Positions 26,284 through 34,479 of a stretch of 64,000 nucleotides of DNA are shown in pieces (position 1 is the stretch's first letter; every line of letters begins with the position of its first letter). The notes under the pieces are model-generated. The model was not told the DNA's origin, made no database searches, and saw only the letters and a program-made list of their open reading frames with translations. Location: assembly GCF_014640975.1 (NCBI RefSeq), contig NZ_BMHO01000001.1, positions 1,746,166 through 1,810,165 of the forward strand, given 5' to 3'. Position numbers and translations under genes: made by a program. Source of the stretch: Microbacterium faecale. GTDB taxonomy: Bacteria > Actinomycetota > Actinomycetes > Actinomycetales > Microbacteriaceae.

Positions 26284-27458
26284 GACCCCTCCGTTCGCAG
26301 CCGCACGAACACTCGCCAGCCACCGCCGTCGCGCGGGCCGGCTTCGACGTCCCCATCGTAGAGCGCGACGCGCTCGCGGATCCCGACCAGGCCGCGCCCC
26401 GGCGACTCCGAGGGGATGGCGGGCGCGGCGTCGTCCTCGACGAGGATCGTGGCCGCACTCTCGCTGAGCTCGAGCCGCACGAGCACGTTTCGCACGTCCT
26501 TCGCATGCCGCAGCGCGTTCGTCAGCGACTCCTGCACGATGCGGTAGATGGTCAGTCCGACGGCCGTGTCGGCGCCGAGCTCGCCGGAGCGCTCGAGCCG
26601 CACCGGCAGGCCCGCCTCGACGAACTCGTCGACGAGGCGGGGCAGCTCTGTGACGCCGAGCGGGCGCTCGGAAACGGTCTCGCCATGCGTTGCGGTCGAC
26701 AGCAGTCGCCGCACCTCGCCGAGCGTGCGGCGTCCCGTGTCCGCGATCTGACCAATGATCCGCTGCGCCTCGTCGCGCCGCTCCGGGACGGTCACGCGCG
26801 CTCCGTCCGCGAGCGCGATCATCACAGAGAGGCTGTGGGCGATCACGTCGTGCATCTCCCGCGAGATCCGCTCGCGCTCGAGCGCGCGGGCCATGTCCGC
26901 CTGCTGGTCGCGTTCGCGACGCATGCGCTCGGCACGGTCGACGAGTGCGGCGATGTGACGGCGCCGATGGCCGACGTTGACGCCAATCAGCGTCGCGATG
27001 AGCGCGATCGTCGCGAACAGGGATCCGAGGCTGAGCCAGTCGAGGTCCCACGCGTCGGCCTCGGCGCGCGGCGAGAGGCCGAGGAACGGCGGACCGGTGC
27101 GTACGCGCACGGCAAGAACGAGCGCGGCGGCCGTGCCTGCCGCGATCGTCACGCCGAAGAGCGCCCACGCACGTCGGGCGCTCTCCGCAACCCCCGTGCG
27201 CAGCAGTGCCGCGACCACGGGCAGCGCCTCCGCCATCGAGCCGGCCGCGGCGGACAGCAGCATCAGGGCAGGGGCGACGACAAGGGTCACGAGCGGGAGA
27301 CGCTGTCGCAGGAGGATCGTTGCGACACCACCGAGCCCGAGGAGGACGACGGCCCACGCCGGAGACCCAAGTTCCGATTCGAGGGAAAGGTAGCCGAGAA
27401 GTCCGGCGAGCAGGAGATACGCCGCGAGTTCAGCCGCGCCGGCTTTCGTGAGGCTCAT
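26280..27458 (-). CDS. Sensor histidine kinase (HPK7, NarL-type)
   Basis: A 392-residue kinase. The first about 165 residues contain four or five membrane helices with short loops and no large sensor domain, as in the LiaS/DesK group. The H-box is SREMHDVIAHS with the phosphoacceptor His203; the HATPase domain contains NALRHAKD and GRGLVGIRERV. The start is ATG 27458, overlapping the permease stop by 4 nt. It is coupled with the response regulator downstream. Kinases of this membrane type often sense envelope or antimicrobial-peptide stress, sometimes through their partner ABC transporter; that role is inferred. Confidence 0.93.
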   Translation of the reverse strand: MSLTKAGAAELAAYLLLAGLLGYLSLESELGSPAWAVVLLGLGGVATILLRQRLPLVTLVVAPALMLLSAAAGSMAEALPVVAALLRTGVAESARRAWALFGVTIAAGTAAALVLAVRVRTGPPFLGLSPRAEADAWDLDWLSLGSLFATIALIATLIGVNVGHRRRHIAALVDRAERMRRERDQQADMARALERERISREMHDVIAHSLSVMIALADGARVTVPERRDEAQRIIGQIADTGRRTLGEVRRLLSTATHGETVSERPLGVTELPRLVDEFVEAGLPVRLERSGELGADTAVGLTIYRIVQESLTNALRHAKDVRNVLVRLELSESAATILVEDDAAPAIPSESPGRGLVGIRERVALYDGDVEAGPRDGGGWRVFVRLRTEGS

Positions 27459-28300
27459 GCGTCGCGCTTCTTCAGAGCGACCGCTCCAAGCGTCAGAGCG
27501 AGGACGACCCACGCGGCCGCGATCATCCAGCCTGCGCCGGGGCTGATGTGGCCGCCCCAGATGTCGAGGAAGGGTCCCGGCATGTCGTGCACGCGCGCCA
27601 TGGCATCACCGGCGTTGCCGAGCAGCATTGCGCGGACCACCCGAGAGAACAGACCGTAAGGGAGGACCGACGCGAGGATCGGGCCGAGCAGCGTCACCAC
27701 GAACACGAGGACGGCTCCGGCCGTCGTCGAGCGCACGAGCATGCCGATGCCGACGCCGAACATGGCACAGCAGCCGAGGTAGACGCCGGATCCGATGATC
27801 GCGAGCAGCACGCCGGGCGCATCGAGGGGGGCTTCGAGCCCGTGCGGAGCATAGAAGGCGAACGAGACCGCCCACGACACGATCGCCGTGAGGAGGCTCG
27901 TCACCGTGACGGCGGCAAACACGACGATCACCTTCGCCCAGAGGATGCGGACGCGGCGCGGGCTCGCGAGCACCGTCGTCTGCATGGATCCGGATGCGTA
28001 CTCGGCTCCGCTCGACATGACCCCGAGGATCCCGGCGATGATCTGGCCGAGGATCACCATCGGTGAGAGCACGTCATTCATCGTTCGTTCGAGCGAGGGG
28101 ACCGAGGGCACACCGGACGACTCGAGTGTGGCGCCGAGGAATACGCTGCCGCCGAGTCCGACGGCGGCGATTCCTGCGATCGCGAGAAAGGAGGAGGGCA
28201 CACTCGTGAACTTGATCCATTCGGACCTCACGACGCCCCGGAACGGGACCCGTGTCGCGCGGTCGTCAGCGCGCCCGGGCTTCGTGGCCAGCGACGTCAT
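27455..28300 (-). CDS. ABC-2 type transporter permease
   Basis: A 281-residue membrane protein with about six helices, beginning with a cytoplasmic segment (RGVVRSEWIKFTSVPSSF) of the kind found in ABC-2 exporters of the lantibiotic-immunity type. The loop contains a SGAEYASGSMQTTVLASPRR segment common in this family. The start overlaps the ATPase stop (ATGA) and the stop overlaps the histidine kinase start. It forms an exporter with the preceding ATPase. The substrate is unknown; antimicrobial peptides are a common guess for this layout. Confidence 0.88.
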   Translation of the reverse strand: MTSLATKPGRADDRATRVPFRGVVRSEWIKFTSVPSSFLAIAGIAAVGLGGSVFLGATLESSGVPSVPSLERTMNDVLSPMVILGQIIAGILGVMSSGAEYASGSMQTTVLASPRRVRILWAKVIVVFAAVTVTSLLTAIVSWAVSFAFYAPHGLEAPLDAPGVLLAIIGSGVYLGCCAMFGVGIGMLVRSTTAGAVLVFVVTLLGPILASVLPYGLFSRVVRAMLLGNAGDAMARVHDMPGPFLDIWGGHISPGAGWMIAAAWVVLALTLGAVALKKRDA

Positions 28301-29232
28301 CGGCCTGCTCCTTTCGGCATCGGGTCGGCGGAGGCCGCCCGGTATTCGGTGTCGTGTGCGGTCAACGCGAGGTATGCGTCTTCGAGGGATCCTGCCACGG
28401 TCGTCAGCTCGTGGAGCACAACACCCGCGGCGGCTGCCTGCGTAGCGACGCGCTCGGCGGAGGCTCCGACGATCTCGATCGCTCCGTCCGGGAGCGACGT
28501 GACGGTGATCTCGGCGGTCGCGACCGCCGAGATCAGCTCCGCGACCTGCGGAGTCCGGGCGCGGACGGCGGAACGCGTTGCATTCGCGACCACCTCGTGC
28601 ATCGGACCGTCCGCGAGGATCCGGCCCTGCCCGATCACGATGAGGTGATCGGCGGTCTGCATCATCTCGCTCATCAGGTGCGACGAGAGCAGCACCGTTC
28701 GCCCCTCAGCGGCGAGTCGGCGCAGCAGGGCACGGATCCAGAGGATGCCGTCCGGGTCGAGGCCGTTGACCGGCTCGTCCAGGATGATCGTCGGCGGGTC
28801 TCCGAGGAGCGCCGTCGCGATGCCGAGGCGCTGGCCCATGCCGAGTGAGAAACCACCGACGCGCTGGTCCGCGACGGAGGTGAGCCCGGCGGTCTCGATG
28901 ACCTCGTGCACGCGAGTGGTGGCGATGCCATGGGTCGCGGCGATGGCGAGCAGGTGCTTGTACGCGGTGCGGCGACGGTGTGCGGCCCGGGCGTCGAGCA
29001 GCACACCCGCCTCGTGAAGCGGCGCGGGAAGATCGCGATACGCGCGGCCATTGACCTCCGCGACGCCGCCAGTCGGTCGGTCCAGGCCGACGATCATGCG
29101 CATCGTGGTCGATTTCCCAGCGCCGTTCGGCCCCAGAAATCCCGTGACCTTCCCTGGTTCGACGGTGAAGTCGATGCCGCCTACGGCAACTTTCTTGCCG
29201 TAGCGCTTCGTCAGGGATCTGACTCGGATCAT
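28297..29232 (-). CDS. ABC transporter ATP-binding protein
   Basis: A 311-residue ATPase. Walker A is GPNGAGKS at 34-41, the signature is SLGMGQ near 135, and Walker B is IILDEPVNGLDPDG near 155. After the ATPase core there is a C-terminal extension of about 80 residues (RTPQVAELISAVATAE onward) as in the BcrA/NatA type of exporters. It begins the four-gene operon ATPase-permease-kinase-regulator, in which every junction is a 4-nt overlap. AAAGGTGG upstream of the ATG at 29232 is a good ribosome-binding site. Confidence 0.93.
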   Translation of the reverse strand: MIRVRSLTKRYGKKVAVGGIDFTVEPGKVTGFLGPNGAGKSTTMRMIVGLDRPTGGVAEVNGRAYRDLPAPLHEAGVLLDARAAHRRRTAYKHLLAIAATHGIATTRVHEVIETAGLTSVADQRVGGFSLGMGQRLGIATALLGDPPTIILDEPVNGLDPDGILWIRALLRRLAAEGRTVLLSSHLMSEMMQTADHLIVIGQGRILADGPMHEVVANATRSAVRARTPQVAELISAVATAEITVTSLPDGAIEIVGASAERVATQAAAAGVVLHELTTVAGSLEDAYLALTAHDTEYRAASADPMPKGAGR

Positions 29233-29351
29233 GGGGCCACCTTTCGTTCACGAATGACGCTACGGAGGCGGCGCGGGACGCACATCGGCCGAGAGGGCAG
29301 GCCTCGGTGCGCGCCCAGTACCCAGGTCTATATCGGGTGTTGGTCCGGAGG

Positions 29352-31055
29352 TCAGCCGGGGGAGGCGCTCCCGCGCCCGACGTGGCTGCGCGCGTGCGCG
29401 ATGGCTGTCTCCATGTCCGCGAAGAGGTGCTCGTGGTGGCGCAGGGAGGCGAGCACTCCGACGGATCGGAAGAGGCGCTCGTGGCCTTCCTGGACGCCCT
29501 TGATCAGCACGGTGACCCCGCGGCGCTCCAGCGCCTGCACGATCTCGGTGAGCACGTGGGCGCCGCTGGCGTCGATGAGCTCCAACTGGGACATACGCAG
29601 AATGACGACGGTGACGCCGTCGATCTTCATCGTCGTGTCGAACACCCGCTCCGACGACGCGAAGATGAGCGGGCCGTCGAGGCGCAAGATGGCGATGCGC
29701 TCATCCCCAGCCTGCGGGAGTCCGTGAATCGGCTCACGCTCGACGTGGGTGGCGCTCGACAGGTTACGGATCGCGACGACGCCGAGGAGGACGACTCCCA
29801 CCAGCACGGCGATCACCAGATCGAAGGAGACCGTCACGACGGCCGTCACCACGAAGGTGATCGCATCGGCCCGCGTGGACCGCATGAGCGAGACGACGCG
29901 CGCGGGCTGCACCATGCGTGTCGCGGTGACCATCAGGACGCCAGCGAGCGCGGCGAGGGGAATCGTGCCGACTGGACCGGCGGCGATGAAGACGATGGCG
30001 AGCAGGACGAGCGCGTGCACGACAGACGAGAGTCGCGTGCGCCCGCCGGAGCGCACGTTGACGGCCGTGCGAGCGATCGCGCCGGTGGCGGGCATGCCGC
30101 CGAAGAGCCCGGACCCGATCGAGGCGAGGCCTTGGCCGAACAGTTCACGGTCGGCGTCATACGGTCCGGTGTCGTCGAGTGTTGCGGCGACGCGCGCTGA
30201 CAGCAGCGATTCGATCGCCGCTAGCGCAGCCACCGTGAGCGCGGGCAGGAGGAGTGCGGAGAAGGTCTCCGCGTCGACCGCGGGCAGTGACGGTGCCGGG
30301 AGCGTGTTCGGAAGCGTTCCGATGACACCGAGGGGATTCGCGATCGCGAGGCTCAGCAGCGTGACGACGATGATGCCGATCAGCGATCCGGGGATGCCCC
30401 GATGGAGACGCGGAAGGAGGGTCGTGCACGCCGCGACGATGGCGGCGGCGCCGAGTGACCACGGTAGATAGCTCCAGTCGGCGGCGGTGAGCGACTGGAC
30501 GGCGGCGACGACCGCGTTCGAGCTGTGCTCGCCGACCTCGACCTGCGTGGGGGTGGTGACGAGCGGCACCTGCTGCAGGAAGATGATCGCTGCGATGCCG
30601 ACAGTGAAGCCCTCGATGACGGGCCACGGAATGAACGAGACCGCGCGCCCCAGGCGCAGAGCGCCCGCGAGCACCACGATGAGGCCCGCCAGGACGCTGA
30701 CGGCGGCGATCGCGGTCACGCCGTGCGTCGCGACGATGGGCAGCAGGACGACAACCATCGCGCCAGTGGGGCCCGAGACCTGTACGTTTGATCCGCCGAA
30801 GACGGCCGCGATGAGGCCCGCGACGACCGCGGTGATGAGGCCGGCTTCCGCGCTGACCCCTGAGCTCACGCCGAATCCCAGCGCGAGCGGCAGCGCGACG
30901 ACGCCGACGGTGATCCCCGCCACGAGATCGGTCTTCCACGTGCGGCGCAGCCGGCGGTAGTCGGCGAGCGAGGGGAACAAAGCGCGCGCCTGTCGCGCGG
31001 CGCGGAGGATCGCGGGCGCGCGGCGTGCAGTGTCGTGATCAGGCTCGTGGGTCAC
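29352..31055 (-). CDS. SulP family anion transporter with STAS domain
   Basis: A 567-residue SLC26/SulP transporter. It has about 10-12 membrane segments from residue 40 to 430; the family region GAMVVVLLPIVATHG is present. A STAS domain covers the last about 110 residues, with LIDASGAHVL at the position of the regulatory Ser loop. Bacterial SulP proteins carry bicarbonate, sulfate or dicarboxylates; no carbonic anhydrase gene is adjacent, so the substrate is open. The start overlaps the stop of the arsR gene by 4 nt, so the pair is one operon under ArsR control. Confidence 0.92.
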   Translation of the reverse strand: MTHEPDHDTARRAPAILRAARQARALFPSLADYRRLRRTWKTDLVAGITVGVVALPLALGFGVSSGVSAEAGLITAVVAGLIAAVFGGSNVQVSGPTGAMVVVLLPIVATHGVTAIAAVSVLAGLIVVLAGALRLGRAVSFIPWPVIEGFTVGIAAIIFLQQVPLVTTPTQVEVGEHSSNAVVAAVQSLTAADWSYLPWSLGAAAIVAACTTLLPRLHRGIPGSLIGIIVVTLLSLAIANPLGVIGTLPNTLPAPSLPAVDAETFSALLLPALTVAALAAIESLLSARVAATLDDTGPYDADRELFGQGLASIGSGLFGGMPATGAIARTAVNVRSGGRTRLSSVVHALVLLAIVFIAAGPVGTIPLAALAGVLMVTATRMVQPARVVSLMRSTRADAITFVVTAVVTVSFDLVIAVLVGVVLLGVVAIRNLSSATHVEREPIHGLPQAGDERIAILRLDGPLIFASSERVFDTTMKIDGVTVVILRMSQLELIDASGAHVLTEIVQALERRGVTVLIKGVQEGHERLFRSVGVLASLRHHEHLFADMETAIAHARSHVGRGSASPG

Positions 31056-31408
31056 GGCAGCTCCGGAAGCGCTGCGACGTCGCCCGCCCGTGCGGCATCG
31101 GCGCTCACGAACTCGGTCAGCAGCGCGCGCGCCACGGCGAGCAGCTCGGCGACAGCGGGGGAGACGATGCGGTAGTAGACGTGGCTCGCTCGACGTTCGG
31201 AGACGACGAGGCGATGCCGGCGCAGGACGGCGAGGTGCTGCGACAGGTGCGAGGCTTCGAGCTCGGTCAGGTCCTGCAGCTCGGCGACGGAGTGCTCGTC
31301 ACCGTCGGCGAGCAGCTCGAGGATGCGGATCCGAAACGGATGCGACAGCCCGCGGAACAGGCCGGCCTTCACCTCGTACAGAGGACGAGCACTCCAAGAT
31401 TGCGACAT
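31052..31408 (-). CDS. ArsR family repressor
   Basis: A 118-residue winged-helix protein: HPFRIRILELLADGDEHSV, then the recognition helix in ASHLSQHLAVLRRHRLV and the wing ERRASHVYYRIV. It has no cysteine at all, so the usual ArsR/SmtB metal sites are absent and it probably senses a non-metal signal or uses His/Asp ligands. It is the first gene of an operon with the SulP transporter. The ATG itself lies inside a 16-bp palindrome, which fits tight autorepression. Confidence 0.9.
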   Translation of the reverse strand: MSQSWSARPLYEVKAGLFRGLSHPFRIRILELLADGDEHSVAELQDLTELEASHLSQHLAVLRRHRLVVSERRASHVYYRIVSPAVAELLAVARALLTEFVSADAARAGDVAALPELP

Positions 31409-31422
31409 GATGAATCCATCAT
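31407..31422. promoter_or_regulatory. ArsR operator over the start codon
   Basis: ATGATG-AATC-CATCAT is a palindrome with perfect 6-bp arms. It begins inside the arsR start codon and reaches into the -10 box (TATGAT on the minus strand, 31418-31423). Confidence 0.6.
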
Positions 31423-31423
31423 A
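31418..31423 (-). promoter_or_regulatory. -10 box of arsR-sulP operon
   Basis: TATGAT on the minus strand, 9 nt before the ATG at 31408. No ribosome-binding site fits in the space, so the mRNA should have a leader of only a few nt. Confidence 0.55.
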
Positions 31424-31604
31424 TCAACAGGCTGCGGGCGAGATGCTCAGTCCGTGACAGGACCGCGGCGCGGTAGCCGCTTGTCGCGAGGACGGATCCG
31501 ATACCGCCGCAGCGTCGTGTGCGCAACCCTCTGGAGGCGCGTCCACGAGATTCGTACGCTCGGCGACGACGGCTGAATCGGCCGTCAGTGAGCAAGGAGG
31601 ATCC

Positions 31605-32087
31605 ATGTCTCAGGAGACGCTCGAAACGCCGATCGACCTGTTGCGGTTCCAGCTGCGAACGACGATGTCCATGGAGGAGGACTCGCTGGCCGCCTTGGGC
31701 GACCTCGAGAAGGCCGCTCCGTCGACGGAGGTGCAAGAGCTGTTCCGCCACCACGCGGAGGAGACCCGAGAGCAGATCGACAATCTGCGTAAGGTGTTCG
31801 ACCTGTTCGAGTTCCCGGTATCGACAGCGGGCTCGCCCGCGACGAAGGGGATCTCGAGTCAGGCCCATTCGCTCATCGAGCGCACGTCGAAGCCGCTTCT
31901 CGACCAGGTCACGCTGACGTGTGCATTGGGCAACGAGCACTACGAGATCTCTGTGTACCAGTCGCTCATCGTGGCGGCGACGGCCCAGGCGGCGACGGAA
32001 GCCGTGGCGTTGCTCAACAGCAACCTTGACCAGGAGACGCACACCAGTGAAGAGCTCCACGCGACGCTGAAGCAGCTCGCGGGGTGA
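31605..32087 (+). CDS. DUF892 ferritin-like protein
   Basis: A 160-residue all-helical protein of the YciE/YciF (DUF892) family, a stress-associated ferritin-like fold. Glu and His residues sit in the helix pairs expected for a di-metal site, for example MEEDSLAAL, FRHHAEETREQIDNL and GNEHYEISVYQSL. The start has a strong Shine-Dalgarno (AAGGAGG). About 196 bp separate it from the divergent arsR gene, with no other gene in that gap. Enterobacterial relatives respond to osmotic or general stress; the function here is inferred. Confidence 0.85.
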   Translation: MSQETLETPIDLLRFQLRTTMSMEEDSLAALGDLEKAAPSTEVQELFRHHAEETREQIDNLRKVFDLFEFPVSTAGSPATKGISSQAHSLIERTSKPLLDQVTLTCALGNEHYEISVYQSLIVAATAQAATEAVALLNSNLDQETHTSEELHATLKQLAG

Positions 32088-32112
32088 CGCGCCGTCGGCG
32101 AGGCGGCGTCAC
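32084..32112. terminator. Hairpin across convergent stop codons
   Basis: GTGACG and CGTCAC pair across an inner CGCCG/CGGCG region with a small bulge. The stem contains the TGA of the DUF892 gene and the stop of the PTS IIC gene, the same design as at 685-702. No T-tract follows. Confidence 0.4.
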
Positions 32113-33569
32113 GCTTCGGCGGCCTCCTTCTCGGCGAGGAAGGCGTCGCGTTTGGCTCCGGGGATCCAGCCGCGGTTGACTACTCTCACCTGAAAGACGG
32201 ATGCCGCGATGACGAGCACGGTCGCGAGCAGGATGCTGAGGAGGACTCCGACGCCGGTCGGACCCATGACGCTCATGCCGACGAGAGTGCCGTACCAGCC
32301 GAAGTCAGCGTCGCCGAACGTGCTGTTCGAGAAGCCGAGCTCGCCGAGGACGAGCAGCAGCACCGCGGGCAGGATCGTGATGATCACGCCGTTCACGAAC
32401 CCGCCGACGGCCGCACCGATGCGACCACCCGTGGCGTTTCCGAACACGCCGGCGCCACCACCGGTGAAGAAGTGCGGCACCATGCCGGGGAGGATGAGCG
32501 CGAGCCCGAGTGCCGGATTCAGCCAGATCGCGATGACGCCCAGCGTAACGAGCCCGCCGGCGAACGACGTGAGGAATCCGATCAGGACGCCGTTGGGGGC
32601 GTACGGGAACACAATCGGGATGTCGAGGGCGGGCCGTGCGCCCGGCACGACCTTCTCCGCGATGCCCTGGAACGCCGGGACGAGCTCTCCGAGCACTGTG
32701 CGGACGCCGTAGAGGATGACGGCCACGCCGACGCCGAACTGCAGGGCCTGGGCGAACCCGGCCATGATCGTCGCGCCCGCGTCGTCACCGCCGAGAATCT
32801 CCATGGCCTGCTCGGGCTGGGCGATGAGGCCCCAGATCGCGAACACCATGTAGATCAGCACCATCGACAGGGCGGTGGCGACCATCGAGTCTCGCAGGAA
32901 GCTCAGTCCCTGCGGGAACTTGATCTCCTCGGTCGAGCGGCTGCGTCGTCCCGTGATCTGCCCGGCAGCACCGGCCGCGATGTACCCGGCGGTGCCGAAG
33001 TGCCCCATGGCGATCGTGTCGTCGCCAGTGATCTTCTTCATCCACGGCTGCGCGAACGCCGGCATCACGACCATGATCACGCCGAGCAACAGCGCGCCGA
33101 CGATGACGACGAGCCAGCTGAGCTCCTCGCCGAACCCGACCGTGAGCACGACGCTCAGCAGGAGAGCCATGAACACCATGTGGTGCCCGGTGAGGAAGAT
33201 GTACTTCAGCGGCGTGAAGCGCGCGAACACGAGCATCACCAGGAAGCCCAGAACCAGCACGTAGGCGCTCGTCGCCCCGTACTCCTCCGACGCGATCGCC
33301 GTGATCACCTCGTTGGTGGGGATGACACCCTGCGCTCCCGTCACGGAGAGGATGAGATCGCCGAGCGGTGTGAGAGACGCCGTCACGACGCCCGCGCCAG
33401 CGCCCAGGATCAGGAATCCCATCGCGGCCTTCAGGCCGCCGCCGATAACTTTGCCCGACGGCCTCTTCAGTGCCATCAAGCCGATGGCGGTGATGAGCCC
33501 AATCAAGTACGCAGGCACGTTGAGGATCTGCTGCCCGATGAACTCTAGGACGACGACTAACCACTCCAT
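32109..33569 (-). CDS. Ascorbate-type PTS IIC component (UlaA/SgaT)
   Basis: A 486-residue PTS membrane component with about 11-12 helices and the features of the UlaA family: the start EFIGQQILNVPAYLIGLI, the loop GKVIGGGLKAAMGFLILG, and GAQGVIPTNEVI. It carries the sugar across the membrane and passes phosphate from IIB to it. Separate IIB and IIA genes follow the usual SgaT-SgaB-SgaA set. Known members take up L-ascorbate, but related systems carry other acids or pentitols. It is the last gene of the IIA-IIB-IIC operon. Confidence 0.9.
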   Translation of the reverse strand: MEWLVVVLEFIGQQILNVPAYLIGLITAIGLMALKRPSGKVIGGGLKAAMGFLILGAGAGVVTASLTPLGDLILSVTGAQGVIPTNEVITAIASEEYGATSAYVLVLGFLVMLVFARFTPLKYIFLTGHHMVFMALLLSVVLTVGFGEELSWLVVIVGALLLGVIMVVMPAFAQPWMKKITGDDTIAMGHFGTAGYIAAGAAGQITGRRSRSTEEIKFPQGLSFLRDSMVATALSMVLIYMVFAIWGLIAQPEQAMEILGGDDAGATIMAGFAQALQFGVGVAVILYGVRTVLGELVPAFQGIAEKVVPGARPALDIPIVFPYAPNGVLIGFLTSFAGGLVTLGVIAIWLNPALGLALILPGMVPHFFTGGGAGVFGNATGGRIGAAVGGFVNGVIITILPAVLLLVLGELGFSNSTFGDADFGWYGTLVGMSVMGPTGVGVLLSILLATVLVIAASVFQVRVVNRGWIPGAKRDAFLAEKEAAEA

Positions 33570-33602
33570 TGGGGTCTCCTTCGAACGGATGAAACAGCGG
33601 TT

Positions 33603-33884
33603 CTAGTTCTCGATGACGGGGCGCAGCTTCTCGGTGATCTCGGCCACGTCTGTGAAGTTGTCGATCACGATGACCTGCGCGGGCACGGCGCCGATCTCAT
33701 CGACGAGTTCGGCCGACGTCAGCACGAGGTTCGCGGTGCGGGCTGCGCCGCGGGCCGTGCCGATATCGGCTGCCTCGACGTCCGCGTCGGCGTCCGCGCC
33801 CATCTGGCGCAACGCCTTCTCCGTGTTCATCTTGAGGAGCACGGAGGTTCCGATGCCCATTCCACATACGGCCACGATCTTCAT
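33603..33884 (-). CDS. PTS IIB component (UlaB/SgaB type)
   Basis: A 93-residue phosphocarrier of the PTS lactose/ascorbate IIB fold. The active cysteine is Cys7 in VAVCGMGIGTS, at the end of the first strand as in the family. It takes phosphate from the IIA component and hands it to the sugar bound on the IIC protein. The gene lies between IIA and IIC, with gaps of 48 and 33 nt. Confidence 0.92.
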   Translation of the reverse strand: MKIVAVCGMGIGTSVLLKMNTEKALRQMGADADADVEAADIGTARGAARTANLVLTSAELVDEIGAVPAQVIVIDNFTDVAEITEKLRPVIEN

Positions 33885-33932
33885 TGCTCTGCCTTTCGCT
33901 GTGAGGATGTTCGGGTCTGGTCGGTCGCCGCG

Positions 33933-34385
33933 TCAGGGGACACGGCCGAGAATGGCGTGCACCTCCGCCGCCGTCTCGGCGGCGATCAGCTCGCTGAGCA
34001 CCGCTTCGTCGGAGAGAATGCCGGCGAGTGCCGCCATGGTCTCGATGTGTGAGTCGTGGTCGAGCGCCGCCAGGCCGACCACCAGCCGGACGGGGTCGTT
34101 CGTTCCGCTGCCGAAGTCGACCGGTTCGGCCAGCGCCACCCAGCTCAGCCCGGTGTGCAGGACTGCGGGGGAGGGACGAGAATGTGCGAGCGCGAAGCCC
34201 GGCGCAATCACGATGTACGGGCCATGCTTCTCGACGGCAGCGATCATCTCGTCCGTGTACGCAGCGGTCGTCGCGCCGGAGGCCGTGAGGGCACCGCCCG
34301 CGAGCTGGATCGCCGCCCGCCAGTCCGACGCGTGCGCACGCGTGACGATGGCGGACTTGGGAAGGTCATCGGCCAGGCTCATCAT
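33933..34385 (-). CDS. PTS IIA component (UlaC/mannitol type)
   Basis: A 150-residue IIA-2 domain. The phosphorylated histidine is His68 in GFALAHSRPS, and the family helix SGATTAAYTDEMIAAVEKHGP lies before it. It accepts phosphate from HPr. Two adjacent ATG codons (34385 and 34382) could both serve as starts; GAGGAG lies just upstream. It is the first gene of the PTS operon and is oriented in the same direction as the ROK regulator gene, 94 bp away. Confidence 0.9.
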   Translation of the reverse strand: MMSLADDLPKSAIVTRAHASDWRAAIQLAGGALTASGATTAAYTDEMIAAVEKHGPYIVIAPGFALAHSRPSPAVLHTGLSWVALAEPVDFGSGTNDPVRLVVGLAALDHDSHIETMAALAGILSDEAVLSELIAAETAAEVHAILGRVP

Positions 34386-34479
34386 CGCTCCTCACGTCGG
34401 TGCGCATATCGTACGCACACTTTTGCACATACGTGGACCAAAGCGCTAGTGCGAATCTGCCGCGACCCGCCCCGTCGGA

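Noticed and set aside
26284-27357. N-terminal extension of the response regulator
   Set aside because: The added 358 codons are Arg-rich and lie over the histidine kinase in another frame. The regulator has an ATGA start at 26283.
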